In this document: positions 16,772-28,267 of the stretch, one piece after another
How the letters are laid out: every line of letters starts with the position of its first letter
How positions within the stretch are numbered: the first letter of the stretch is position 1
DNA from: Prostheceraeus crozeri
Taxonomy: Eukaryota > Platyhelminthes > Polycladida > Euryleptidae
NCBI GenBank assembly: GCA_907163375.1
Contig: CAJQUW010003405.1
Location: 1 to 64,000, forward strand
Direction of reading: 5' to 3'
Length of the DNA: 64,000 bases
Notes under the pieces: generated by a model
Told to the model about the DNA's origin: nothing
Databases searched by the model: none
The model's input: the letters and a program-made list of their open reading frames with translations, nothing else
Program-made: the position numbers and the translations under genes

Positions 16772-17560
16772 ATGGATGAATTTATTACTTTAAAAATGAA
16801 TGAAATGACTTTAAATAAAAAAAAACTTAAATTTAATCATCATCCAAATTTATCTAATAAAGTTTTAGCAGTTATTTGCGGAAGATCAGGATGTGGAAAA
16901 ACATATCTATTATTTAAAATTTTAACGACTCCAAATTTTTTGGATTATAACAATCTTATAATTTATACAACAACGGCAGAACAACCCGTCTATCAATTTT
17001 TAAAATATGGATTTGAAAATAATCTTACAAAAACAGCAATTGCTTCTCTATTCGAAGAATACGAAAAATCTGAATATGAAGAAGAAATAAATTTGTGGTG
17101 TGAAGAAGCAGCAAAAAATAAACAATTAGTTGAATCCAATAAAAATAAGCATATAAAAATACAATTAATAGATGATAGTGGTAATATGCAAGATCCTAGT
17201 AAACTAGATAAAACAATGAAACATTGTGTAATTTTTGATGATTGTGTTAATGACAGAAATCAGTCAGTTCAAAGAAATTATTTCACAAGAGGTAGACATA
17301 ATAACTGTAGTGTATTTTATTTAACACAAAGTATGTATTCATTAGATGGAAGTGTTATTAGAAAGAATGCAAATATATTTATACTATTTGAAATAAATGC
17401 AAGAAACTTAAGTGATTTGTTAAGAGATTTATGTATAAGAGATAAAGATGAATTTAAACAATCGTGTAATAATGCTTGGTCAAAAGATTATGGATTTATC
17501 ACAATTAATATTGATAAAAAAATTCATGAAAGAGTTATCGAACAATTGTTTACCGAGTAA
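16772..17560 (+). CDS. A32-like genome-packaging ATPase
   Basis: The protein has 262 residues. Walker A is VICGRSGCGKTYLLF (~33-47) and Walker B is HCVIFDDCVND (~150-160). A FTRGRHNNCSVFYLTQSMYS stretch holds the sensor and arginine positions common to A32/FtsK-HerA packaging ATPases. Size and neighbours (minor capsid upstream) match the canonical Polinton packaging ATPase, which would pump DNA into capsids. It is clearly divergent from the larger ATPase at 8682, though both share the GRH-N motif. Confidence 0.88.
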   Translation: MDEFITLKMNEMTLNKKKLKFNHHPNLSNKVLAVICGRSGCGKTYLLFKILTTPNFLDYNNLIIYTTTAEQPVYQFLKYGFENNLTKTAIASLFEEYEKSEYEEEINLWCEEAAKNKQLVESNKNKHIKIQLIDDSGNMQDPSKLDKTMKHCVIFDDCVNDRNQSVQRNYFTRGRHNNCSVFYLTQSMYSLDGSVIRKNANIFILFEINARNLSDLLRDLCIRDKDEFKQSCNNAWSKDYGFITINIDKKIHERVIEQLFTE

Positions 17561-17807
17561 TAAAAATATACAAATATAATGTTTTAATATTTTATTTTTT
17601 ATTATCAGCTTTAATTTTGTCTATTTTTTTAAAATATAATATTTGAATTTTGTGGTAACATTGGTATACAGCAAAAACATTTTACTGAACAAATTATTTT
17701 TTTATTGCTTTGTTGTTTGTAATCTTTTCGTTTAAAGTTTTCACGTTTAAAGTTTTCACGTTTAAAATTTTCTCGTTTAAAATTTTCTCGTTTAAAATTT
17801 TCTCGTA
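17561..17807. repeat. Intergenic region with ~15-bp tandem repeats
   Basis: Seven near-identical units of (CG)TTTAAAGTTTTCA / CGTTTAAAATTTTCT lie at about 17718-17812, between the converging stops of the ATPase and the membrane-protein gene. Nothing coding is seen. Confidence 0.8.
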
Positions 17808-18575
17808 TTAAGTTTTGTTTAATAAAGTTTTGTCTAATAAAGTTTTTAGCTCTTCTAAAAAAATTTTATCATCACTAAAAGTTTTACCATCACTAGAAAT
17901 TTTGCCATCCTTTTTATTTTTATCATCAACTTTTTCTGTCTGTGATTGAAATGATATTTGATTTACTTCATTAGCTATTTGATCAAATTTTTCAATCTCA
18001 TCTAACGTAATAACATTATCATCACATACTCTTTGAAAGTAGTAATGTAGTTTATCATATACTTCTTTAATATGTAAATGCTTAGTTTTTAATGATTTTC
18101 GTTTCTTAGTTATTAAAGATTTTTCTAACATTGTAGCAAGTGAAGTTGCAAAAACACCCGTACCTGTTAAAGCTGTAGCAACTACTGGAATTACTAAAAC
18201 ACCTGAAGATATAACAATTGTTAAAGCACCTAAACTTATTGTTAAGAATATGCCAATTCCTTGTGTTACATTCTTAACTTTACTCCATCTCTTTCTTAAT
18301 TTTTTATAATGCTCTAATCTTAATAATAATTGAGATTCCTTATCTTTCATATACCTTACTCTATCTTTGTGTTTTTCTTTATTCATTTTTTCAATGTTAA
18401 TCTTTTCAATGTCCATTAAAGTAGAACTACGTTCATATGATAACGAAGGATATATTCTTGAGGTTCCTTCCATTTTTGTTTCATCCATTTCTGAAGTTCC
18501 TTCCACTTTTGTTTCTTCCATTTTTAAAGAAATATTTTTAACGGCGAAGCCCTGAACCTTCGGTTCGCTAGTCAC
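17808..18575 (-). CDS. Two-pass membrane protein whose 5' end lies in the TIR
   Basis: The protein has 255 residues. Residues 1-~45 lie within the right TIR and contain (M)EETKVEGTSEM-type repeats. A charged coiled-coil-like stretch (~52-95) comes next, then two hydrophobic segments (IGIFLTISLGALTIVISSGV and LVIPVVATALTGTGVFATSL, ~108-150) and a charged, Asp/Lys-rich tail. The family is not recognised. Because the start and promoter lie in the TIR, the left TIR carries a truncated twin (191-448). A virion membrane or host-interaction role is possible but not shown. Confidence 0.7.
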   Translation of the reverse strand: MTSEPKVQGFAVKNISLKMEETKVEGTSEMDETKMEGTSRIYPSLSYERSSTLMDIEKINIEKMNKEKHKDRVRYMKDKESQLLLRLEHYKKLRKRWSKVKNVTQGIGIFLTISLGALTIVISSGVLVIPVVATALTGTGVFATSLATMLEKSLITKKRKSLKTKHLHIKEVYDKLHYYFQRVCDDNVITLDEIEKFDQIANEVNQISFQSQTEKVDDKNKKDGKISSDGKTFSDDKIFLEELKTLLDKTLLNKT

Positions 18576-19160
18576 ATGATATATTTTAAAAACCTGAAAG
18601 ATGGATAAAATTCATGAATTTGAAATTCTCAACTTTTATGATTTTTTTCGGTGTCCGGGTTTTCGGTGTCCTAGAACGGTCATGATTTTCAAGGTAAAAA
18701 TTGTAATTCACAAATTTGAGATTCTTAACTTTTATGATTTTCAGTGTCCTGGAACGGTCATGATTTAAGCAATGAAAAATGTCATAATCACAAATTTGAG
18801 ATTTTGAAAAATTTGAAAAATTGGGTATTTTTAAAAACACCCAAATCGGAGCGAAGCTCCTCTGGCTTTAGCCGATTTATGAATTTAGGTCTTCATAACC
18901 TGAAAAAGGGTTCAAATTCATGAATTTATGTTGTTTTTAAAAGTACCATTTTTTGAAAAAATGGTACTTTTTGAATGGACTAAATTCATGAATTTAGGTC
19001 TTAAAAACCTGAAAAAGGGACTAAATTCATAAATTTATGTCGTTTTTAAAAGTACTAATTTTTTTGATTTTATGGTGTCCTGGAACGGTCTGAATTCATG
19101 AATTTAGGTCGTTTTTAAAGATACCAATTTTTGAATTTTATGGTGTCCTGGAACGGTCTT
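18439..19160 (-). repeat. Right TIR of the Polinton
   Basis: The part 18439-18766 is the inverted match of 1-345. The remainder to about 19160 should match the missing left end. It carries repeated copies of GTGTCC(T)GGAACGGTC (near 18663, 18741, 19074 and 19142) and alternating ATTCATGAATTTA(GG/TG) words around 18880-19110. The last TATGGTGTCCTGGAACGGTC copy ends at 19158, which I take as close to the element end. In protein-primed elements the termini are the replication origins, so these iterations are candidate terminal-protein or replication sites (inference). Confidence 0.8.
18845..18876. repeat. Palindromic repeat copy in right TIR
   Basis: ATCGGAGCGAAGCTCCTC followed by TGGCTTTAGCCGAT differs at one base from 3911-3942, where the same unit supplies the MCP stop codon. 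A shorter relative occurs at 3170-3186. Confidence 0.85.
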
Positions 19161-20540
19161 TTACCCATTACTATTGATTGGTTTGGTGAGGTTCTGAGCA
19201 GAAGGAGCAGATGGGAGACATGTTTGTGCATCTTGACTTACTATGTCCAAAGTGATTGCAGTTCATACAGCGAAATACGTGCACTCTATCAACCACCGGG
19301 CAACTTCGACGTCCAATATTTAGTCTGCTGTTGTTTTTCATGATAGCATGACGAAGTCTAGGAGAGATCCTACAAACAATAGATCGATAGTCTCGATGAA
19401 TATAGGAAAATAGAATGTTTAATTCATCTTCTTCATAGTAACTAATCCAGGGGTTGGATGCAGAAATCTCTTCCTTTATGTCATCGATATCTATATGTTG
19501 TGGAATATGAGATATTTTGATTTTTGGTGATAAAGGTGGGTTGCCTGATGCATTCAATTTCAGCTTTTTTGAAATAGTGTCTGCGATCAATTCAACATCA
19601 TCCTGTGCATTGAAATTGATATTCAGATCTCCAGACTTGGTGGTATGGCTATTTTGAATTGTAGCGTTAATGTTATTTTTATACAAAAGCTGGAAATCGA
19701 ATTTTCTATCTGCGATGTTGAAGGGAGTTGATTGTTGCTGTTATTTTTTATCAAAATTTTTGCATATGTCTCACGATTTTGAATGACATTTGTCTTGTTA
19801 GAATGCAAGTTATCATTACTTTTGCTTGTATATTTGCAGGTATTGACTTTCGCATCGGACAACTCAGAACGATAACTTGTGATTGGCTTTGGGTTCATGA
19901 GAAGGGGCAATAGCGAGTTGATTATCTGATTTTTTATTTGATGAGCATTTTCTTGAATCAATTGTATATCATGAGTCTTTAAAGTTTTTTTTGCGTTGAA
20001 TATGCTTTGAGTTATATGAACGATTTCATCCAAGAGATCAGTAATGGATGTAGATATTCCACCCGTGGATAAATCATCTGATTGAGGCATAGAAGGAGTC
20101 ATTTGAGATATTGGTGAAGTAGTCATGTTAGATGTCTCTGACAGGTAGGGTTATAGTTGATTCAATAGATTGACCGTAACTGTGAGAACTCTATGGTTTA
20201 ACACGTATTTCCGAGAAAAATTTCCAATGTTTGATGATTGTAGATATGATACAAATCACGCCAAAATTGCTCTTAAAAAGTGTCAAATTTGACAAGCAAT
20301 AGAAATTTTGGATCAATTTCAGCTATAATTGCACTATTATATAATAAACTGCACAATTCCGCGAGAATGAATCATACGCCAGTAAAGGGAACACTGAAAC
20401 TAGATGTGTCTTGAGGAAACGATCAATTATACCCTTTGATTCGAAAATTTACACAGGGAAACACCATAAGAATTTGATGAAATGCAGAAATATAGATATC
20501 CTACACAGAGCTCCAGACGAATACGACCAACATTCACGGC
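19161..20540 (-). mobile_element. Truncated non-LTR retrotransposon: ORF1 (gag-like) and 5' region
   Basis: The coding strand is minus. ORF1 runs from 20126 to 19171 in two frames, with a one-base slip near 19690. The C-terminal part has RCMNCNHFGHSKSRC and CSFCSEPHQ, the CCHC plus CxxC knuckles of LINE ORF1 proteins. The sequence stops where the Polinton TIR starts, and no ORF2 follows, so the Polinton probably inserted here and the rest of the LINE lies beyond the left window edge. The region 20127-20540 is probably its 5' UTR; it ends at the GA simple repeat. Confidence 0.75.
19171..20126 (-). pseudogene. LINE ORF1 gag-like protein, frameshifted and 3'-truncated
   Basis: Two frames (20126-19623 and 19686-19171) join at about 19690. 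The N-terminal part is polar and helical; the C-terminal part has an RRM-like stretch (KIKISHIPQHIDIDDIKEEI) and CCHC knuckles. It would bind the element's RNA. The frame ends at a stop about ten bases from the Polinton end, so the true C-terminus is missing. Confidence 0.7.
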
Positions 20541-20544
20541 GTCA

Positions 20545-21234
20545 AGAGTGAGAGAAAGTGAGAAAGAGAGTGAGAGTGAGAGAAAGTGAGAGTGTGACAG
20601 AAAGTGAGAGAAAGAGAATGTGAGAAAGTGAGAGTGTGAGAGAAAGTGAGAGAGAGAGAGAGAAAATGAGACATAAAGTGAGAGAGAGAGAGAGTGAGAG
20701 AAAGTGAGAGAGAGTGAGAGAGAAAGTGAGAGTGTGAGAGAAAGAGAATGTGAGAAAGTGAGAGTGTGAGAGAAAGTGAGAGAGGGTGAGAGAAAGTGAG
20801 AGAGAGACAGGAAGTGAGAGAAAGTGAGAGTGTGAGAGAAAGTGAGAGAGAGTGAGAGAGAAAGTGAGAGTGTGAGAGAAAGTGAGATAAAGTGAAAGAA
20901 AGAGAATGTGAGAAAGTGAGAGTGTGAGAGAAAGTGAGAGAGAGAGTGAGAGACAGTGAGAGACAGTGAAAAAGAGAGAGTGAGGGAAAAAGAGAGAGAG
21001 AGGGAAAGTGATAGAAAGTGAGAGAGAGAGTGAGAGAAAGTGAGATAGAGAGAAAATGAGAGAAAGTGAGAGAGAGAGAATGAGAAAGTGAGAGAGAGTG
21101 AGAGAAAGTGAGAGAGAGAGAGAGATAGAGAGTGAGAGAAAGTGAGAGAGAGAATAAAAAAGAGGGAGAGAGGGAAGGTGATAGAAAGTGTGAGAGAGAG
21201 TGAGAGAAAGTGAGATAGAGAGAAAATGAGAGAA

Positions 21235-21283
<49 letters not shown>

Positions 21284-21319
21284 GAGAGTGAGAGAAAGTG
21301 AGATAAAGTGAGAGAGAGT
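20545..21319. repeat. GA-rich simple repeat (GAGAGAAAGTGAGAG family)
   Basis: About 775 bp of GAGAGA interspersed with AAAGTGAGAG and GTGAGAGTGTGAG units. The long Ser/Leu/His frames on the other strand are artefacts of the repeat. The same repeat type occurs at 22401, 28297 and 32264. Confidence 0.95.
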
Positions 21320-22400
21320 TCACTAACCATGTCAACTCGTATCGAGACGCCAAGACATCTGAACTATCACTGAACCAATTTAGGTAATTCTCTGTGTGTC
21401 TCTGAAGTCACTTCATGCTAGAAACGGGTTAACTCGGGATTGTTGAACAGTGGAAGGGAAAATTTATCTGTCAGTGATGTTCCCCGTCTCAGTTTCCTGC
21501 TGTACTCCATTGTCACCGTCACCAGTCAACTGCTGATAATTACGCTCCATACGAGTTAACTTGAACTCAACCGTTTTAAAAAATGCCCTTTTCGATTTTC
21601 ATTGTGGTCCTATTAACTTCTTGAGGATGGTTTGGCAATTTTGATCACTGTGTGAAGACGAGAACGGGCACTTATGTTGACCTTATTGTTAACTAGTGTG
21701 ACTGCCGAGTTATATCGCACCAAACAGTGTCCGTCGAATTTACTTGAGTTTTGGTAACTGCTCAGTAATCATGTTCCCTGCTTTCTTTCATCGATTTCAT
21801 AACGAGGAGAGGGTCATATTTGCTGAATTTCTATTTAAAGCACTCTCTTTCAAAGGTAAATTGATCCGTTTCTTTAAATGAGTACAATGACATTTTATTG
21901 CATTCCACTACGTATTTATTCAGGATTTGAGTGAACATTTTCTTAATCTCATAATTACACTGCATATAGTTTGCGGAGTCTGTGAGGTGATAGAAGTCAG
22001 ACAGACAGACAGCTGACATTTTTGTCTCCTTGTGTTTATTTTTCCAATGAGAATTAGCCGGCAGTTTATCACGCCCTGAAAACGCTGTAATATGAAATGT
22101 TTTCTACAGTGCTGCAGCACTTCCTGACCAAGATCAATTGTACATTGTAAAGGAGATTCTTCAAATACTGACAACCAGATGTCGCACTCATAAGTCATTA
22201 ATAATTAACTAAATAAAGAGTCAATATGATTCAAGAGAGTTGGAGAACTTATGTTTCTCATTCAGCAAGGTTGGCTAACTCCACCGCTACGTAATGCAAT
22301 TATCGTTAGAGCTGAAAATCCTATTTCATGCTGTACAATTCATTCTCAAAAGAAATACTGATATTTTCTTTAGAATGTCATGAAGGAAGCTCGTGGAAAA
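21320..22400. other. Non-coding stretch between two GA repeats
   Basis: No gene, RNA or mobile-element signature is visible. Short open frames here lack any family features. Confidence 0.5.
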
Positions 22401-22645
22401 GATAGAGAGAGAGTGAGAGAAAGTGAGAGAGTGTGAGAGAGAAAGTGAGAGAGGAAGTGTGAGAGAAAGTGAGAGAGTGTGAGAGAGAAAGAGAGAGAGG
22501 AAGTGTGAGAGAAAGTGTGAGAGAGAGAGTGAGAGAGAGCGAGAGAGCGGGAGAGAGAGAGAGAGAAAGTGAGAGAGAAAGTGTGAGAGAGCGAGAGAGC
22601 GGGAGAGAGAGAGAGAGAAAGTGAGAGAGAAAGTGTGAGAGAGCG
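22401..22645. repeat. GA-rich simple repeat, 5' boundary of LINE copy 1
   Basis: AAAGTGAGAGAG and GAGCGGGAGAGAG units. The repeat ends at the start of a GACGGTATTT minisatellite. Confidence 0.95.
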
Positions 22646-22700
22646 ACGGTCTTGACGGTATTTGACGGTATTTGACGGTATTGACGGTATTTGACGGTCT
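22645..22700. repeat. GACGGTATTT minisatellite
   Basis: About six units of (TTT/CTT)GACGGTA lie between the GA repeat and the start of LINE ORF1. They may be the 5' terminal repeats of the LINE. Confidence 0.85.
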
Positions 22701-22726
22701 CAAAAATTTGGTGTTTATTGCAATAA

Positions 22727-23851
22727 TTGCATGGAATGACATCACCAGAGTCGACATCTCCATCTACCTTCGTACAAATCGATGAAGTTAAATGCGAAAA
22801 ATGTGGTGAAGACAATGCGACTGAGGACATGATGCAATGCGACAAGTGCAACATGGCCTACCACATCACCTGCACACAGTTGCCGTTATACGAACTGATC
22901 AAGTACTCCAGAAAATATCAATACAAACGAAAATACACCTGCGAGTCCTGTATGACAACAACATTCCCTAGCCTGTCTGAGAAGATCAGAAGACGTATGA
23001 AGATAAAGGTCACACCGCCAAGTGAAGAAGAACTGAGAAAGCAGCTACAAAACTACGAAGAGGAATTAACACAGAAAAGACTGAAGATTGACAAAATGGA
23101 AGAACACATATCAATAACGACAGAGGAATTGAGAAACTGCAATAGGGAACGTCTAGAATTTCTCTCCACAATGCGATCATACGAAACCGAGATGAAGAGA
23201 CAAGACGAGGAGATATGTCAGTTAAAGAAGTCTCAAGATCATGGAAGAAGAAACGACGAGAGGCAAAATGATGAACATCGAAGGTGCACGGTTGAGGGGA
23301 AGGAGGAGACCATCAACACAAAGGAAGTTAAAAGAATGTTCGAGAACCTCGATATGAAGATCACGGTCATGGAAAGGAGGCTCGACCACATCACAAGTGA
23401 TCAACACAACAAAGAACCTGAAGTAATCCCGACTAGAACAACGCAAAGAAGCGGCATGAGATGGCTCCCAACATGCTACAATTGCAGAAGAAGAGGTCAT
23501 ATCGCCAAGAATTGCTGGAGACCACAAGAGCATGATCGAAGAAGCTTCCGAAGATCAAGAAATCAATATCATACTTACCACCAGCCTCGTCAACATCTCT
23601 ACGATCAATATCAAGGACAATATCGCCAACAACAGCCGCAATACAATCAATATCAGCATTACCAACAGCAAGAACAACAACAGCAGCAACAGCAACAGCT
23701 GAGAGACGATAGATTCAGGGTGACCCCCAGCAACGAACAATTTCCGAGATTTGTGCCGACTCGTATGCTTCACGGTCAGCAGGGCGGCAACCAGACTTCA
23801 AGTGACAACGCAGTGTATCCACCTTCCGGCAGAATTGCTCCTTATTTTTAA
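22727..23851 (+). CDS. LINE ORF1 protein with PHD finger, coiled coil and CCHC knuckle
   Basis: The protein has 374 residues and is intact. Residues ~19-67 form a PHD-like finger (CEKCGEDNATEDMMQCDKC, then H-x2-C and CESC). Residues ~95-165 are a charged coiled coil. Residues ~246-262 hold CYNCRRRGHIAKNC, a retroviral-type knuckle. The rest is Gln/Tyr-rich (~280-330, including a poly-Q run). It would package element RNA. A start at codon 4 (22736) is equally possible. ORF2 begins just downstream in another frame. Confidence 0.85.
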   Translation: MHGMTSPESTSPSTFVQIDEVKCEKCGEDNATEDMMQCDKCNMAYHITCTQLPLYELIKYSRKYQYKRKYTCESCMTTTFPSLSEKIRRRMKIKVTPPSEEELRKQLQNYEEELTQKRLKIDKMEEHISITTEELRNCNRERLEFLSTMRSYETEMKRQDEEICQLKKSQDHGRRNDERQNDEHRRCTVEGKEETINTKEVKRMFENLDMKITVMERRLDHITSDQHNKEPEVIPTRTTQRSGMRWLPTCYNCRRRGHIAKNCWRPQEHDRRSFRRSRNQYHTYHQPRQHLYDQYQGQYRQQQPQYNQYQHYQQQEQQQQQQQQLRDDRFRVTPSNEQFPRFVPTRMLHGQQGGNQTSSDNAVYPPSGRIAPYF

Positions 23852-23859
23852 CGTAAGTA

Positions 23860-26800
23860 GAGGAGGAGGGGAGACAGATGACGATAATAATGAGAATGAC
23901 AAATATTTTGAGCATATAAAAATATTTTATGTCAATATCAACTCTTTGAATGATTACAAGATCAAAAATTCTGATCTACTTAATGACTTTAAAGATTATG
24001 ACATAATATGCTTCACAGAAACACACCTGAAAGATGAAGAAAGTTCACCCATGATAGATAATTATATGGGATACCACTCGATTGTTAAGCGAAAAAATTA
24101 TATTGGTCGAAATATCAAGGGAGTCTCCGTTTATATCAAAGAATCAATGCAAAATATATTCAAAAATTTTGAAGAGATAAAAAACGAAATGGAAATTTAT
24201 TGGTTTTAAAATTTACAAATATGCAAAGGAAAACAAAAGAAGATATCTATCTAATTATCTGCTACAAAGAAAACAGAGAGTCACGCTACAAGGAAAATGA
24301 TTATTTTGAGAAAATAAAACAATATATCATAGAATTTAAAATGCGCAATGTTATCATGATAGGTGATTTAAATGGGAGGATAGGATTGCTTTCTGATAAT
24401 GAGCAACTTGATATTCCAAAGCGGAAATCGGATGACACTATTGTAAATGGAATAGGAAAAGATATCATCAAATTCTGTAATGATACATCATTAATTATAA
24501 CAAATGGTAGATTTGAAAGCGGGAAATGTACTTTTCACCGTTTAAAAGGAATGGAAGTAAGAAGATCTGTAATAGATTACGTTATAATATCGGAATCTCT
24601 TGTAGAAAATATACAAAATGTGATCATAGGCGAACCTACCCTTTATACAGACCATTCACCAATAAGAATAGAATTGACCATAAATCTGAAATCTAAACCA
24701 TTAGAAACTGTAACTTATAATAAGAGAATGCCTTTCACACGCATAAAAGGACCATGCAAGTGGCCAAGTAAATCAGAACCAAACTTCGATATGAACCTCT
24801 TTCAAATTGAATGTAGTTCACTATTACAAAATATAAACGCTGGCCAAAAGGCTACCAATTCAGAAATATATGAAGCCTTGCTAGAAAACATGAAAAAAGC
24901 ATCACAAAAAAACAAAATGAATAAGGCAACTATAAAATATTCAGACGAGACCAGGAAGATTAGACGCGAATATAAAGCTCAAGTGAATAAATGGCAGGAA
25001 AATAAAACGACAGATAATCTTGAATTATTGTTAATAAGCAAAAAGAAAGCGATTCAATGTATAAAAAAAGAGAAAAAGTTATTTAAAGCAAGAAAAAATG
25101 ACAGATCTCAAGATAGCGAAACTAGAAGGAGATTCGAAAAAATACTGGGACCTGATAAATCAAAACAAGGAAAAAAGGAAGAAAAAAATGATTACTTCAC
25201 TAAAAGCAACCGATTTTATTGAACAAAATAATAAACAGATACAAGTCTTAGAATCAAAATCCATAGTAATATCCGAAAAAATACAAAATCTCAGGATGAC
25301 AAAATTCAAGGATCCTATTTTGGAAAGCGAGATAACGCATCAAGAGATTATGGAAACAGTAAATAGGGCGAGAAAATCAAAAGCCAGTGGACCTGACGGT
25401 CTAGTTTACGAAATGTTTCAACAAAATTCTAATGAGATGACAGAAATTCTGTGCCACCTATTCAATGGCATATTAAATGATGCAGTAATACCATGGAACA
25501 TAAGCTGGAATATACCGACTTATAAGAAAGGTGATAAGAATTTAATATCATCTTACAGATGTATAAATCTATCATCTTGCATTGAAAAATTGCTAACCAA
25601 AATAATCAACATCAGACTTTGTAAATGGCTGGAAGATAATAATTTTATTCATGTATCGCAAACTGGCTTTCGGAAAGGAAACTCAGCATTAGACAACATT
25701 TTACTATTACGAGAGGTAATTCAAATATATTCAAATAGTCGTTGTCCACTATACATCTGCTTTATTGATTTGTCAAAGGCATTTGACTCAATACCAAAAG
25801 GAATATTAAAATCAAAAATTGAAACTTACCTACCACACAGTAAAATAACGACCTTGATAATTCGGCTAATATGTAATAAAAAATTTCAAATATTATTCAA
25901 TCAAGAGACAACAAGGCCCTTTGAACTTGCAAATGGAATTCCTCAGGGAGATAGTCTCTCGCCTACATTATTTGGTTTATACATTAACGATCTGATAGAC
26001 GAATTTGATAAAGAAATGCAACGCATAGATCCTGTATGTATTTCGGATCTGAAAATTGCTATCATGACTTATGCTGATGATATTTTACTAATGAGCGAAA
26101 GTCAAACAGGTCTCATTAAACAAATAAAACTAGTACAAAAATATTGCCTAAATAATGGATTAACAATAAATTTTAACAAAACAAAAATTATGGTCAAGGA
26201 CAAAACTCAATATAGTAAAGTAAAAATTAATTTTAATAACTCCATTCAAAGTATAGAGGTAGTAAAAGAGTACAAATATCTTGGTATGTTTTTTCTCAAA
26301 AAATGATAAAATGCATATAAAGGAACTAGAAAATAGAGGCAGACGATCAGCTTTTTCAACATCACGAGTATTAAAGGAATTCGGTCAGGTTGAAGGCAAT
26401 ATAATCAATGATACTTTTGAGACACTTGCTCTTTCGAAAATGAGATATTGTGGTGAATTCCTGTTTTATAATAAATTAGAGGAACTAATAAAATTCAGAA
26501 CCAATTTTATAAGTCACATTTTCATCTCAAGTTATCTACACCGAATTACTGCCTTACTGGCGAATTCGGAATAAAACCTATCGAATTCCACTTCTACAAA
26601 TCAGCATTAAGATATTGGAATAAAATACAAAGAATGAATAAGGAAAGCTATATTTATAGAATGTTCCATACAATTAATAACAGTGTAAACGATAGGATTT
26701 ACAAAGGAACTTGGTGTTGGAGAATACAAGAACTGCTGACAAAACTTAACCTAACACATTTGATGGATAATCAGATAATGGAGAAGAAGACTTTTAACAA

Positions 26801-27257
26801 AGTGGTTAATATAAGATTGAAAGATTACTTTCGAGAGAAATGGATTGATTCAGCAAAGCACAGTCATAGAGGACTAAGATACTTGGAATTAAGTAGATTT
26901 AAATGTGAAATGAAAAGCTATCTGCACTGCCATAGCTCAAAATTCAATATGAATCTGATATTGAAATTCAGAACTGGAAACCATGACTTAGCAACTGAAA
27001 TTGGAAGATACAAAAATCGAAGAGAATACGATGAATGTATTTGCAGTTTTTGTGATAATAACTGTTTAGAAGATTTATATCATTTTATTGTGGCATGTCC
27101 TCGATATCATAAAGTAAGGGAATTGCGTATTCCATTTTTAACGAATGTCAATCGACCAGATTTCTATGTTTTGATGGACAAGCTTGTACCGAGGCAATTG
27201 CATTCATTAACTAAATACCTTGCAAGTTGCATAGATATCAGAAATAGTGAACAATGA
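23860..27257 (+). pseudogene. LINE ORF2: EEP endonuclease and reverse transcriptase, frameshifted
   Basis: The endonuclease part (~23920-24720) contains IKIFYVNINSLND, FTETHL, MIGDLNGR and a YTDHSPI C-terminal motif. The RT (~25380-26330) has ARKSKASGPDG, FIDLSKAFDSI, NGIPQGDSLSPTLF and TYADDILL. The C-terminal part ends with a Cys/His module (CICSFCDNN...YHFIVACPRY). Single-base slips break the frame at least four times, so only fragments are open. Catalytic residues survive. Confidence 0.85.
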
Positions 27258-28267
27258 AGAACAATGCAATTCCAGCCGCGTTTTCATTAGTCAGATCAGA
27301 GGTTGATACATAAAGATGCACGAAATACATAGATATATAAATAGTCAACACTTCAGTTAATGGTTAAGGAATGTCATTAATATCTTCCAATTTCGGAACA
27401 GAACTTTCCATCTCGCATGTCTATCGATATCACAGTGAACAAACCAAAATCAAGACTATAAGAATACGTAGCAAAACTGTAAGTCAGAGAAATAGGAAGT
27501 AACAAAGAACAATGCAACTTCTAACCACCGCTTCAATAGTAAATGCAGCAAGATTTGATTAATACTCATCAGCTACTGTCAAGTCGAGATAGCAATGAAA
27601 TCCAGTCAAAGCGTTGTCGTCCAACTATTAACTGCTCGCGGAGATCGGTCCAAATCATATATTTTCAACATCTTCATAATCATTTCCAATTTGAATTACA
27701 GGTGAGATATACTTCATGTAATTATCATAATATAGAAAGATTAAAACAGCATCAATGATGTTGTTGTAATCATATAATACAATTAGGACATCACTGAACT
27801 GCTATGATTATTATTACGGTTTAGAGACTTATGATATGTGTATAATATGCTTGACCGATCTCCGTCATTAAATAATTAATAAGTGCGATGGGTAGTGAAG
27901 TTGCTGATTGAAGAAAAATTATGAAAATTAATAACTTTAACGTTGATGTCAAACATTGATTTACAATATTTTTGTATTTGACCTGATATATATCAGTCCA
28001 AAATGATGCATGAAGTCTCCTCTCCTTCGTTATGCTTACTATGCTATAATGCATGCTATGTATAGCAAGATTCCATGTTGACATTATCTCACTTACGCAT
28101 CATCATTATGTGCCATCTTCCGACATCATCCATCATATGTTCCTGCGTTCCAGATAGACATTTCATTATGACATTAGAACTTTGGTGATGATCACTCCAC
28201 TTTCATATACATGTACTTCCTGCATTTTCCATATTACGGGTAATTTCATTCATGAAATATAAACCCT
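27258..28267 (+). other. 3' UTR of LINE copy 1
   Basis: Non-coding, about 1 kb, between the ORF2 stop and the ATTTTGA tail. Short words (for example GTCTCCTCTCCT near 28015) recur at the corresponding place in copy 2 (31958), so the two copies belong to related families. Confidence 0.6.

Larger units (their letters stand above)
1..19160. mobile_element. Polinton/Maverick (adintovirus-like) element, left end cut by window
   Basis: The stretch is more AT-rich than the DNA to its right and holds the full Polinton core set: protein-primed PolB, rve integrase, adenain-like protease, A32-type ATPase, major and minor capsid proteins. Sequence 1-345 is repeated in inverted orientation at 18439-18766, so the window begins inside the left TIR. 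The right TIR continues to about 19160, where an iterated terminal motif stops and a LINE ORF1 begins. All the main genes are open with no frameshift, which suggests a recent insertion or an element still able to move. Gene order is two opposed blocks: virion genes leftward, replication and packaging genes rightward. The exact ends and target duplication cannot be read because the left end is missing. Confidence 0.93.

Noticed and set aside
20545..21319. CRISPR-like or satellite array
   Set aside because: Units are irregular GAGAGA/AAAGTGAGAG mixtures with no constant repeat and unique spacers, in a eukaryotic context.
20427..21353. Long Ser/Leu/His open frames (about 300 codons) on the minus strand
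   Set aside because: They are translations of the GA/TC simple repeat; several frames are open at once with the same low-complexity product. The same applies to 22326-22854, 28246-28519 and 32158-32784.
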